NCBI GenBank assembly: GCA_032209605.1 | Contig: JASFXZ010000026.1 | Span: 6,944,001-7,008,000, forward strand | DNA: 64,000 nucleotides | Reading direction: 5' to 3' | From: Mactromeris polynyma | Taxonomy: Eukaryota; Mollusca; Bivalvia; Venerida; Mactridae | In this document: positions 36,189 to 47,672 of the stretch, one piece after another | Layout: each line of letters starts with the position of its first letter | Position numbering within the stretch: the first letter of the stretch is position 1 | Position numbers and translations under genes: made by a program | The notes under the pieces: model-generated | Database searches by the model: none | Told to the model about the DNA's origin: nothing | Seen by the model: only the letters and a program-made list of their open reading frames with translations

Positions 36189-37792
36189 TAATACCTAAGT
36201 CACAATTAAAGCGGAGACCGGGCGACGTGTGCGATTTCTAGACATCGGTCGGCGTGTAGAGGTCGGCGAAAAATCGCGCGATAGGGCGGTCACAGTCACA
36301 TTTAAAAGTGCCCCGCACGCTGCCATAACGGAAACAGGGGGGGGGGGGGGGTCGCCGGCCGGCGATCGGCCGACCTTCCAGAAAATGGGGTCGAATTCTT
36401 GGCCCGTTTATCAATCGGTGTCCGAAAGGCACTCGTACGACGTCCTGTCTATGTCCCTGCGATATCCCTGCGATTTTCGGTCGGGGCCCCACGGGACTCC
36501 TTGTGGCTGCCGGGTCTTTTTTGGGAATCGGGCGGGCATCGAGTTATACTATACCTCGGTCACAAATCCAATCCGGCCGCCGTCCGATGATCGGCCGACG
36601 TAATTTTTCGCTCATCGGGCCGGCGGCCGGCCGATGATCGCACGGACATCGGGGCATTTTGGAGCGTCGGGCGGCGGTCGGACTAATTTTAAGTCTCACT
36701 TAATATTTTATCCGACGTCGGGCCCGGGAAGGAATCGTGCTGAGATCGGATCAAGATCGGACGATCATCGCACGGAGATCGCCCGGTGATCGCCCGACAT
36801 CGGGGCCATTGTACATGCGCCGAGAAAAATCAAGGTGTGGCTAAGCGACATTTAAATCGGCCGGCGACCGTCCGATCGTCGGACGGCCTCCGTCCACCCG
36901 GAGACCGAAGGACTCCGACCAGTTCTTTGCAGATCACGTGGGTAGGTAGGTCCCGCCCTGCATCTTCAGCTTCTCATTTCCAGTCAAGATGCCGAGAAGG
37001 AAAGTCGTTTTACGGCCAGAGACTCTCCCTCAGCCTCGCTATTCTCTGCTGCCGGTACATGAATCGATCAGTGGTAAAATCCTGTCTGCGAATGAAAGAC
37101 TGTGGGATTTATATATTATTTATATACCATTTTCCAGTCGGCGCGCAACAGTCACCTCGCGGAGTGCGGCCGGCGCCCACCAGATTGCCGTCCGGACATC
37201 GTACGATTCATTTAAATTTTCCGGCATCCTTGCGGCGCTCGGACGATACCCGGGCGATAGCCGGCCGATGATCGGCCGGCCGCCGTCCGATTTATAACCC
37301 GATGCTCCACCCAAAAGTTTTCCCGAACTGTCCGATTGCCGGTCGATCATCGGCAGATGCCCGGCCGGCGCCCTTTTGTCCAAGCTTCAGTGCCACTCAT
37401 CGGACGGCGACCGGCTCCGACGTGTACAGTCCGTCCGATGCCTAGAGATCGGACGCATCGGCCGGCGGCCGGGTGATTTGTGGCATTACTTTTAACTCGG
37501 ATTTAAAACCTGGTGCGGCGTTTCGCATCGCAAACTGATCGCCAATAAATCGGGCGATGCCTGGCCGATGTCCGGCAGGGCATCGCAAACATCGGGCGGG
37601 CGTCGGACCAAATTTTGGACAACCCAGACAATCCATATATCGGTCAGCGTCCGACAGACTTGTAGCAAAACTCAATGCCCGCCCGATTCCCAAAAATGAC
37701 CCGGCAGCCGCAAGGAGTCCCGTGGGGCCCCGGCCGAAAATGCCTAGAAATCCGTCGCAAACCCATCGCTAGCTGATTGTGACTGGGGTATT
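36189..37792. mobile_element. GC-rich 1.6-kb TIR element inserted in family F
   Basis: Imperfect terminal inverted repeats: AATACCTAAGTCACAATT at the left, and at the right the inverse of AATACCCCAGTCACAATC (15 of 18 match). Far richer in GC than anything around it and dominated by ATCGG/CCGGC/GATCGCCCG motifs. A second, internal inverted repeat of about 80-90 bp (36478-36560 against 37662-37740; GGGGCCCCACGGGACTCCTT) lies near both ends. Its two arms translate to the same short peptide (GPHGTPCGCRV). A reading frame starting MPRRKVVLRPETLPQPRY (36989) sits between. No transposase recognised; probably non-autonomous. Confidence 0.65.
36989..37297 (+). other. ORF inside GC-rich element
   Basis: 102 codons, ATG in good context (AAGATGC). 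A TTCTCATTTCCAG acceptor-like string lies just upstream of the ATG. The first 41 residues look protein-like (PRYSLLPVHESISGK); the remainder runs into the GC-rich repeat motif. Could be a captured exon fragment. Function unknown. Confidence 0.25.
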
Positions 37793-37980
37793 TGACAAGG
37801 CCTCCCCAAACAGACCTCCGGCGAATCAATAGTTTACAAAATATAACGCATTTGAGGAGGTGCAAGGGTAAATACGCATGGGAACAGGTGTGCAGGGAAT
37901 GGCCTGGCCGACCACAAGGGACAACTAAGGAGAATTAATTAGGACAAACAGGGGGGATTTGAAAATTGAAAAACACAGAT

Positions 37981-38581
37981 CTGCTATAGGTCATTTTTTG
38001 CCAAAATAAATTCAATATAAGAATAATATGTATTCATTGTGTCAGTGTTGTGGAAATAGTGTATAATAATAACATGGTGATATATTATTTTAAACTGTAG
38101 TTTGCGTTTCGTTTTTGTGAAATATTCTGTAACCTATACTTACTATTGTTAAAAGTTCATAATTATATGCGAGTCAATGTTATTTTTGGTGAAAATAAAT
38201 ATTATTATTTTTCTTTCTTATTTTCTTGTATCTCCTTCCTTATAGACATCCATCTGTAAAGTCAGCCTTGTTATGGCAAATTTGGGGCCGATATTCCGAA
38301 AGAAAATTCCCCTTCAGTAAAATTAGTTAAAATTTTAGCTTAATAAATACCCAAATTTGGTGATTCATGAGGAAAATTTTCCCCTTCCAAAAGGACCCAC
38401 CATACTTTCCCCCAAAACGGGGGGAAATGGCTGTAAGTATATTGTGTAGTCCAAAGTATTCTTAGTTTTGAAATCAAATAATTTTCATTTTTCACATATC
38501 GTTGTCTTAATATTAATTTTATGAAATGAATGAGTTACCAAGCATTCCGTTCAATATTTATGTCCTATGGTAATCTAAATG
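37981..38581. other. No recognisable feature
   Basis: AT-rich; nothing supported. Confidence 0.5.
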
Positions 38582-38742
38582 CAGTAAAACCTCAATAATA
38601 CGACCACCCTTGGGACCCTTGAAAACTGGTATTCTTATTGAGGTGGTCTTATATTGAGGTTAAATAAAGAACAAAACAGTGAAAATGGACTTGAAAAGTG
38701 TGTTCTTATTATTGAGGCGGTCTTATTATTGAGGTTTTACTG
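38582..38742 (+). mobile_element. MITE family A copy
   Basis: CAGTAAAACCTCAATAATACG to GAGGTTTTACTG, 161 bp, with AAATAAAGAACAAAACAGTG in the body. Flanking TA is not conserved. Confidence 0.8.
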
Positions 38743-39400
38743 TTTTTCAGAAATATGTTCCTTTAAGCGAACGATACCTTATTCCATTATAAGAAAACAT
38801 AAATTGCGTTGGGAGTGTCAGACGTTTCTCGAGGCGTCTAACATATCCTTATACGAATGAATACTTCATTCATTTGAAAATACTATGGATTTTTCTTTTC
38901 ATACTGTTGCAGACAAATAAGAGCAAAATAAGTTCATAAGTAATGAATAAACGCTGCTGTAAAAAGTGTAAAGAATTTTCACTATTCTCAAAACCTAGTC
39001 GATACCTCCCGATGAACAGCCGCCTCGATATAGGTTCGTATCTACACTTCCTACCGTTTAAATGTTGCCTCCATTGAATTAATTTCGGGAGCATGCTCAT
39101 GGATTTGATATTCAAGTACTCATTTTCTATCCTGCTAATGTAGCATTTCGTGAAAATCAATATTTGTTAAAACATCGATGCGATATGTACCAGTAGATAC
39201 AGTAACAGCAATAGTACTGGTACTTCTGTCAGCTTAGATGCAATCATATCAAATTCAGGAAAAGTTAAAGGAACATTACAGGTATCAATAAAAAATAAAT
39301 AGCTACTTTCTGTCAAATTCTACATTCTCAAAAATGGTAAGAACCGGATCCCTGTATAAGAATATTATCATTGTTTGTGTATAAAAGTTTTTGAGATCGC
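38743..39400. other. No recognisable feature
   Basis: No gene or repeat supported. Confidence 0.5.
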
Positions 39401-39419
39401 AAACATATTTCTTATAATA

Positions 39420-39650
39420 ATCCCAATTCTCCCCATTATCAACTATCTTCTGTTATTTATTTACTTATTAACCTACCGATTTATTAAGAAATTACTTGAA
39501 TTTCTTTTATATGTGTATGTTATACCATGTATGTTAGTTGATATGTTTTGTAAATCACCATTGACATGTTGTATTTATTGTATTGTATAAATGCATGTGG
39601 AATGATGGGCTCATTGCCTTTTGCTAAATAAACTTATCTATCTATAATAA
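39420..39650 (+). mobile_element. Probable non-LTR retrotransposon 3' tail
   Basis: TGTATTGTATAAATGCATGTGG, GGGCTCATTGCC and GCTAAATAAACTTATCTATCTA form a 3' UTR ending in an AATAAA and a short TATC repeat, as in many mollusc LINE tails. No coding sequence remains. Confidence 0.4.
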
Positions 39651-41795
39651 AACAAAATGATTACGACTATATACGAACATAGAACAAACCGACAGGAACA
39701 GCAACGAGAAGGTGAACGAGAAGAAGAAAAACAGTTACAACATGTCTACTGCTGTAACCCCTACTGCTTCCAACTTCAAACTGAAAAAGCCTCCATGGAA
39801 TGAGACGAGTCACCTTATGATTTCTTGCTGTAGCTTCACGTCAAAATTATGTCTGTGAAGAAAACACGCGAGCTTCCAATTACCTAGGGATAACAATCGA
39901 AAACAACATTCAAATTTATACATTAGCTATCTCGTCTGGAGTGAGTATCGTATTGCCTCACCGACTGATTTCTGTCCAGCGTCAGAACTCTAGTCAAATG
40001 TCAAACATCGTAAATTAAGGGGTATTATCGATTTTGTGTTCATTTGACTAAATGCAAGCAGTATGTGAGGCGTCTCAAACAAACACGTATCATTTTTATT
40101 TCTCTAGAATCTCCGTCTGTGAATAAACGTTAATACAATTAGGCAAGACTGACCGACTAGCCATTAATCTGTGAGTGTATTGATTTATACACACCACCTT
40201 TTATGAGATGCATTGGACATTTGGAAAGTGAAATTTGTGTCGTGGTGTAATTCACTTGATAATTCTCCTAGACATCTGCTTAACCGCTGAATTATCTATT
40301 AGCAACATCCTCTAAAGTGACTGAATTCGAGGAAATTATCAGATTTTTGACATCTTAACAAAATCAGCATAATTATCTTAAACACAATTTTAGAATATAT
40401 TCTTCAGTTAAATACCCACTAAGGATAAAGCTCATAATAACTTATCTCAAAGGATGTACGGATTGTTCAATATTAAACCTAGTAATTGTTCGTTCTTTAT
40501 TCACACGGGTATGAACTATTCCGTTTAGTTACTTCTAGAACTGTGTGTTTATGGTTCAGACACAGGCCAAACAACCCCATCCATTGGGATTTCTTTCATG
40601 AATGGTATTTTAAATATGTTATTTTTAATTTGCGATTTCAATGCTTCTGTTCATACTACTTTGACATAAAAATACAGGTTTATTTACTGTTACTTACTGC
40701 GATATTAAACCGAAACACTGTTAATTTGCAATCAAAATACTTTATTCCATTGTCGTGTTTTAGTTAAATGGATCACTTTTTTGTCTTCAAGCATGTTATT
40801 CCTTCAAGTGTGTCCTAACATTATACCTCTCTATAAAGGAACTATATAGTGTATCACAGTTGGCTTATAAAGCTCATTATTATAATTTTTTTCAGACAAA
40901 TTGTTGGAATATTTAACACAGAATTAATTGAAATTTACCAGAAGATGAATAGTGCTACTGAATCAGTCTGGAATTTTGGTTGGCACTCCATGTCGTTTGA
41001 ACTTGATAGGGAGTGGCTTTGATTTTCTGGCATCAAAACACAAACCAGTTCACACATATCGCCATTGTTAGACTGTGTTGTGTTGAGGTTTTACGCCGTG
41101 TTTAAAAAAGTATTTCAGTTACGTACCGCAGTCAGTAGACATTACCAGGGTTCATGGGTAACCAACAAGCACAAGCAAGGTCTTCGAGTTTGTGGAAGGA
41201 AGAAAAAAGTACATGTTGAGACACGATATATCCCTGAAATACTTCTTTGTAAGGCTTCATCAACATATTTAGGACACAGGCAGACTAAATGAAAACCCAC
41301 AAACCCACAAAATAATACTTCCCATTACTTAAAAGATACCTGTATACAGTTCACAGAGCATACATATAGAGAGAGAGGGAGAGAATACGATTGACTAGCA
41401 CAGAAAATGCTACATATCCCCCCATAGAAACCGACTATATTGGAATTCTATTTTATAACATTTTTACTGTTTCTCTCGTATGCATCTCTAGAAATGCATA
41501 CAATACAAAGATTTATCACATTCGCATTTGCATTATTATCTTCGGAGTATATGTTTCAGGAGTCTGTTCGTCTGCGTCTGGATACACCGATTTGACAGCA
41601 ATATGTTATGTATAATTGACATAAATGATCTTGACGGCAGTATTGTGCGACGTATTGGCTGATGATACTGCCACTATGTATGATGTTATCTTCTCCTAAA
41701 CTATTCTATTTATTGTTCCCTTGTTGCAAGTTAAACTCACAAAGGCTCATAGACTATTGCTCTAGAACTCGTTCGAATAGCTAGGTTTTTAGCCT
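39651..41795. other. No recognisable feature
   Basis: Scattered open frames of 70-93 codons (40486-40767, 41065-41292) without signatures. Short GA microsatellite near 41368. Nothing else seen. Confidence 0.5.
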
Positions 41796-41799
41796 GGTA

Positions 41800-42035
41800 A
41801 ACCTAGTCAGTAGAGCACTCGGGACAACCTGGAGGTTGGTTGAAGAATATACAAATCTATAGATATTTGTCCCCAACCTTGTAATTAGGTGTTGACGTTG
41901 TCGGTTGCTCGCGGGATAGCTGGGTTAGTACTGGTTGGTAACCAAGCAACATGTGCTGAGGCTACTGATCACTGTACAGAACTAACAAACGGGTTAATTG
42001 CGGCGTAAACTCACGAACAAACAAACAAACAAAAG
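41800..42035 (+). mobile_element. SINE-like element with (AAAC)n tail
   Basis: CCTAGTCAGTAGAGCACTCGG is a tRNA-type A box region. The B box is decayed (GGAGGTTGGTTGAAG). The far end has GGCGTAAACTCACGAAC followed by about four AAAC units, a typical SINE tail. Confidence 0.45.
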
Positions 42036-43149
42036 GTAGTTGTGCATACACATGTTCCCATGCTCTGTAATTGTTAAAGGTTTAGATAAAACTAGTTGCT
42101 ATACAAGTATAATTATGTAATAGATATAAGCCGAAAACTGTCAAATATGTCAGATATTGAAATGTGAGGTGTATAGCGCCGAAGACTGTTCAATATCTTA
42201 CTTATTTGACTGTTTGTGGTTTATATGTAACTAATATCACTGCTCGATACGTTCGGTTACCGGTACAGTACTAAACTTTACACGCTTAATAAATGGACGG
42301 TGAAAACATATTGTACGGCTCTGACTGAAATACCGGACTGTATTATCGATATGGTACAAATGTATGGCATCACAGCTATGAAGAGACACACTTCACACAG
42401 TAGTGAACTTTCAAAGTGTTCCTGTAATCAAACCTAAGAATACCAATGCATTACCTAGTGTATAGTGGTCCAGATTCGATAATCACATAATTCAACAAAC
42501 TTCAAACAATTCGCACTGACAGTTGTGTTAATTGGGATAATCATGCTGTGACATTGTCATTAAGTAGTTACACTTAATCGATTTCTCCTGAAATGTTCTA
42601 ACTGTTAATTGAATAAGGAAGCCAAGTAAATGCTAATGTCTAAAGTATCGTAACATCATACACTTAAAAGAATACTATACTGTATAATAGATCGTACCCC
42701 GGAGGCAAACTTTTATACGCGGAGAGACGTTGCGTATACTAAACATTTACTCGGATCTTAAAGGTACATAGTCATACTTTTTGGCAAAACATCATTAGTC
42801 ATAAACATCAGAAAATCGTTAGCAAATGCCTTCATACAGATGTGCTCTACAACACCGTATTGTTACTTTGCTTACATGTTTACAAAAAAACACAAATAAA
42901 TCAGTCCGATAACGGTATATAATCTAACTTGACATAATCGCTCCAAGTTAGTGCTAGTATTTGGAATGTATGTTTCGCACTCGTGTTTCGCAGTTCCCAG
43001 AAACTTGGCAAAATGAAGACCTGTTCCCAGTGTTGTGCTTACACACTGTATATCAGACTATTACGTGAATACAATGTAAAGATAAATATTAAATTCCCGA
43101 TGAGTTTCAAGATATTCACGTGGAGGCACAAACTAGATCACCGAACGAA
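42036..43149. other. No recognisable feature
   Basis: AT-rich; no supported gene or repeat. Confidence 0.5.
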
Positions 43150-44156
43150 CTTTCCAGATGATATGCCAAACTTTTAATATTTTGGCTGCGTCCGTGGTGT
43201 CTGCATCAAAGCTCCAAACGACCTCTATTTCTGCGTCAATTATGTATTGGTCTTTAATGATGCATTGTGTTGCTTTTATAGTGTTGTCGCGAAATATTCA
43301 GAATGGGGGATTGTATGGAAAATACCCCTTAATTAGTCCGGCGATTATGTCAATGGTTTGAAAAGGTAATCACAATTTATCGCGTCGCGCAATTATGGCA
43401 TATGAATAGTAACGATGAAAAATTATATGCCTAAATCTTTATTGTTTTTATTATTGTGTTCCTGGCGAATTTCAATCAGAATTGATCCGAATCTGTTACG
43501 TATTTTCCATTTTGAAACATCAGTGATGTTGGGATCAAACATAAACACCCTAATTCTCCATATCCAATCGTTCGGACACGCATCTACAACCTCTGACAAA
43601 AAACCTTCCTGTCCCTGTTAGCTGACACAACGTCTTCCATTTCTTCATGCTGTACATATTTCAACCGATTGGCTTCTCGAAGAACGACAACTGACTCGAC
43701 TTCCATTTTTTTGTCGACAATCTCGAATTTTATTCTTGGAGATTGCTGAACCCTTTGCGTTTTGTTTTTTTGTCTTCGGTATGGTGCATACAATATCACC
43801 TCCACCATGTTATAACATTCTACTGGAATAACAAGTAATTTTTGCGAACGCCTACGGTCGCTTCAGATGAAGTAATGAATGGATTTTCTCCCACAAAGAA
43901 AAACACAGTCTCTTACTTTTGGATCCTGCAACTCTTTAAGACTGGAGGATGTGTGTTTAGCTGTCATGGTAGAGATTTCTATTGAAATAATGCATGGATA
44001 ATCCATTATGTTTCTGACGTCCCGCCACTGACAGAGCGTTGTGCTCTTGTGCCGAACGAAATAAGAATGGATCCAATTACTCATACTTTCTTTTCTTGTA
44101 CTGATTTTCACTATGTTACCAAATGTTTATATTACGTGTATTCGCCATTTTTAATT
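43150..44156 (-). pseudogene. Decayed protein-coding relic of unknown family
   Basis: Reading the - strand from an ATGGCGAATACACG start at about 44156, several protein-like segments follow one another but are split by stops and frame changes. The segments are 44111-43863 (NWIHSYFVRHKSTTLCQW), then after one in-frame TGA 43808-43584 (MVEVILYAPYRRQKNK, VVVLREANRLKYVQHEEMED). After a frame change in a T6 run comes 43600-43440 (DPNITDVSKWKIRNRFGS). Finally about 43370-43150 has one in-frame stop (EVVWSFDADTTDAAKILK). The residue mix and order look like one protein of roughly 300 residues. I recognise no family; a cellular gene, a transposon protein or a viral insertion are all possible. No repeat copies elsewhere in the window. 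Confidence 0.45.
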
Positions 44157-44490
44157 GAGCGACTTCCGTGTACTAGTTGATAACATTATTATTTCGTAAA
44201 CATAGCAATTGACTATGTGATACAGCAAATGGACTGTTCGCTATCTAAAGGCATTTGGTTTTGTACCATTATTTCTAGTGCAATTGTAACCAAATATTAT
44301 AATGAAATACTTAAAATTATTAGGTGATCGATTTGGCCCTGCACAGCAGAATAAAATGTTCATACATCCTAAAAACACTTCCTGTACGAGGGCTAATCCA
44401 GACTTTGTGTATAACTGGTTCAGTATTAAAAGATGATCAACAGGAAAACACATGTTTCAAAACTTTATTTTCTTATGATTCAACCATACA

Positions 44491-44669
44491 CAGTCTGACA
44501 TCGTTCATTCAAATTCATCGTATCCGAATTTTGTATTTCGAATAATACATTGTTTCGAATAGCCCGTTTCAATTTTACGTGCCTAAGAAGATACATCGGG
44601 ACTTGATCTTTATTTCGGATGATACCAAGTATTCGGATTAAAAGTTGTCGAATAAACGAGATCCGACTG
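44491..44669 (-). mobile_element. MITE family B copy
   Basis: CAGTCTGACATCG to CGAGATCCGACTG, 179 bp, TA at the right. Contains the inverse blocks CGAATAATACATTGTTTCGA and TTATTTCGGATGATACCAAG. Opposite orientation to the other three copies. Confidence 0.8.
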
Positions 44670-45119
44670 TATATACCGAACAAATTCAGCACAACAACTC
44701 TTTAAACACAGTCATCTTCCCTCGACCGGATGCAACCAACACGGCGCAAAACGTTAGGTCTCGTAAGGTACACCCCACATTAATTTTAGATCATATAAGG
44801 CAAGCGTGGAAACGCGCCCAGCAATTTGTTTACCCATGTTCAGATCTGTTGTCAATATCTTTTCAACAATTCCATAAGAAGTTCCAAGATCTGGGTCAAA
44901 CTTCCGTAGTCAATATCTATACACTCATTTACTCTCTTTAACCTGTGAGAACTTACGCCTGCAGGCCTAAGCGCTCTTGTCGGTGTTCTTCTTTGTTAGA
45001 CCTTCCATCACCTTTTGAACACTAGCGCTCTCTTTCAGTCGCGGCAAGTCTGTTAGTTCATCAATATGTCAGTGTACGAGTTCCCATCAGGTATCAATCT
45101 ATCTATCTACTTCTATCTA
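44670..45119. other. No recognisable feature
   Basis: One + open frame (44645-44941) starts inside the MITE; no signature. May include 5' parts of the LINE relic that follows, not recognisable. Confidence 0.4.
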
Positions 45120-46000
45120 TTCTATATATTGTAAGTGTAACACCCTGCATGTCTCCAGGTGTAAGAATAAAGTCCAGTTTAACTACTGGCTGAAGGGATC
45201 CATTCTTCAAGAGTCATCAATCTCTAAGTTCTTTGGTGTAGACTTAACTTCCAACCTGTCTTGGAATACCCATATTGACCGAATTGTCAAGCAGGGAAAC
45301 AGCATGCGAGGCTTCCTACAGAGGAACCTAAGGGTCTGAAGTAAGGATACGAAATCCCAGGCATTTTGCGCGATGGTACGTTCCAACCTATAGTGCTGTG
45401 CTTCGTGCTATAGTCTCTATACCCAACAACAGATACAGGAACACCAGCAGCGTTACAGACATGCTCAACAGACTTGACTGGGAGTAGTTAGAGTCAAGAC
45501 GTACCAAGTTCCAGCTCACCATGATGTACCGAATTATGAATGATCTGGTAACATCTGGTCAGCAATATTCTTAGAACCTGCATCTACACATACGAGGTCA
45601 CAACACTCAGAAACTTAGAAAACTTGCATCCAGAACCGACAACTACAAGTACAGTTTCTTCCATCGCATCATCAGCACCTGGAATTTTCTACCGGCAACC
45701 ATCGCCGAGGATCCTGATTTGGTACACCTCACGCAGGAGCTCGTAAAAGTGAAATTCTAAGGCAGCTACACTCCCAGACTGTTTTATGAACCAATGATGG
45801 TCAGAGCTGTTCCGGTTGGGTGAATTCCCATTAGGCGCCACGCTTACTGGATTGGTCTGATGCCTAGGAACTGATGCAGCCTGGGAACTTTCTCTTATGC
45901 ACTCTTTCTGTTAACTTGCTACTTCTATATATTCTATCACTTCTAATGTTTATTCCTTACACGCTTTAATTATGTCTTGCCACTAGCTGAAACATAATGG
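45120..46000 (+). mobile_element. Relic of a non-LTR retrotransposon (C-terminal RT region and 3' UTR)
   Basis: Translated fragments in shifting frames read as the C-terminal part of a Jockey/CR1-type reverse transcriptase polyprotein: KFFGVDLTSNLSWNTHIDRI (about 45220-45280), RGFLQRNLRV, FHRIISTWNFLPATIAED (about 45660-45715), then a stop near 45760. Several stops and frameshifts make it dead. The rest to about 46000 looks like its 3' UTR. Not closely similar to the LINE at 51872-54660. Confidence 0.7.
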
Positions 46001-46431
46001 TCAATGATGACAGTGTTTTGTACGATGTAGATGCAGACATTTTAGAATGGCCGACTGTGCATATTATGTACCTGCTGTATGCTTGGACCAGGTCTTAATT
46101 GAGTGGTAGTGGTGGTGATTCATCTTTCAAATATCTACTGTATCAACTTTCTGTGGTATATGTGCTATGCCTATCGTGATGATAATGGGCAAAGAGGAAT
46201 AAGGGTTTGATTCAAGTCTTCGTCCAAACACAGCATCATGTGAAGTATCTGCTGTCAACATGAGGAGATGACAGAAAACAATCATATGGACCTCTTTTGA
46301 GTCCTTGTTATTGGAGTGAGAATACTTTAATCTTCTGACACAAATCAATTGTCAAGTAAGGCTAGTGTCAGCTGTCACTGCTATTATAGTTCCCATAATG
46401 TATAATTGCTAATTGGTGGAGGTATCTGATC
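46001..46431. other. No recognisable feature
   Basis: Nothing supported between the LINE relic and the 43-bp array. Confidence 0.4.
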
Positions 46432-47672
46432 CTTCTGTCCACTACTACTGCTGCCCGAGTCCCTGTGTTCTTGCCTTCTGTCCACCACTACTGCTGCCCG
46501 AGTCCCTGTGTTATTGCCTTCTGTCCACCACTACTACTGCCTGAGTCCTAGTCTTCTTGCCTTCTGTCCACCACTACTGCTGCCTGAGTCATTGTGTTCT
46601 TGCCTTCTGTCCACCACTTCTGCTGCCTGAGTCCTAGTCTTCTTGCCTTCTGTCCACCACTACTGCTGCCTGAGTGCTTGTGTTCTTGCCTTCTGTCCAC
46701 CACTTCTGCTGCCTGAGTCCTAGTCTTCTTGCCTTCTGTCCACCACTACTGCTGCCTGAGTCATTGTGTTCTTGCCTTCTGTCCACTACTTCTGCTGCCT
46801 GAGTCCTAGTCTTCTTGCCTTCTGTCCACCACTACTGCTGCCTGAGTCCTTGTCTTCTTGCCCTCTGTCCACCACTACTGCTACCTGATTCCTTGTCTTC
46901 TTGCCCTCTGTCCACCACTACTGCTACCTGAGTCCTTGTTTTCTTGCCCTCTGTCCACCACTACTGCTACCTGAGTCATTGTGTTCTTGCCTTCCGTCCA
47001 CCACTACTGCTACATGAGTCCTTGTGTTCTTGCCTTCTGTCCACCACTACTGCTACCTGAGTCCTTGTGTTCGTGCCTTCTGTCCACCACTACTGCTACC
47101 TTAGTCCCTGTCTTCTTGCATTCTGTCCACCACTACTGCTACCTGAGTCCTTGTCTTCTTGCTTTCTGTCCACCACTACTGCTACCTGAGTCCTTGTCTT
47201 CTTGCCCTCTGGCCACCACTACTGCTGCCTGAGTCCTTGTCTTCTTGCCTTCTGTCCACCACTACTGCTGCCTGAGTCCTTGTCTTCTTGCTTTCTGTCC
47301 ACCACTACTGCTGCCAGAGTCCTTGTGTTCTTGCCTTCTGTCCATCACTACTGCTACCTGAGTCCTTGTCTTCTTGCCTTCTGTCCACAACTACTGCTAC
47401 CTGAGTCATTGTCTTCTTGCCTTCTGTCCACCACCACTGCCGCCCGAGTCCCTGTCTTCTTGCCTTCTGTCAACCACTACTGCTGCCTGAGTCCTTGTGT
47501 TCTTGCCTTCTGTCAACCACTACTGCTACCTGAGTCCTTGTCTTCTTGCCTTCTGTCAACCACTACTGCTACCTGAGTCCTTGTCTTCTTGCCTTCTGTC
47601 CACCACCACTGCCGCCCGAGTCATTGTCTTCTTGCCCTCTGTCCACCACTACTGCTGCCTGATTCCTTGTCT
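46432..47672. repeat. 43-bp tandem array, ~29 units
   Basis: Unit: CTTCTGTCCACCACTACTGC plus TGCCTGAGTCCTTGTNTTCTTGC. Variants: TGCC/TACC after TGC, TTGTCTTC/TTGTGTTC, CTTCT/CCTCT. Because 43 is not a multiple of three, open + frames of 76-124 codons rotate with a 43-residue cycle; these are repeat artefacts. Confidence 0.95.

Larger units (their letters stand above)
36152..37980 (+). repeat. Dispersed repeat family F, interrupted copy
   Basis: Left piece 36152-36188 (GAATAAGTTGCTACAGG, CCACATACAT) and right piece 37793-37980 (GCCTCCCC, GCATTTGAGGAGG, GGAATGGCCTGG, GGACAAACAG) together match the uninterrupted copy at 58877-59110. They are separated by the GC-rich element at 36189-37792. Confidence 0.75.

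Noticed and set aside
40486..40767. 93-codon + ORF
   Set aside because: No family signature, AT-rich composition like the surrounding DNA, no splice or promoter context.
47202..47576. 124-codon + ORF (Cys/Leu/Ser/Pro-rich)
   Set aside because: Product of the 43-bp repeat; frames rotate with the period.
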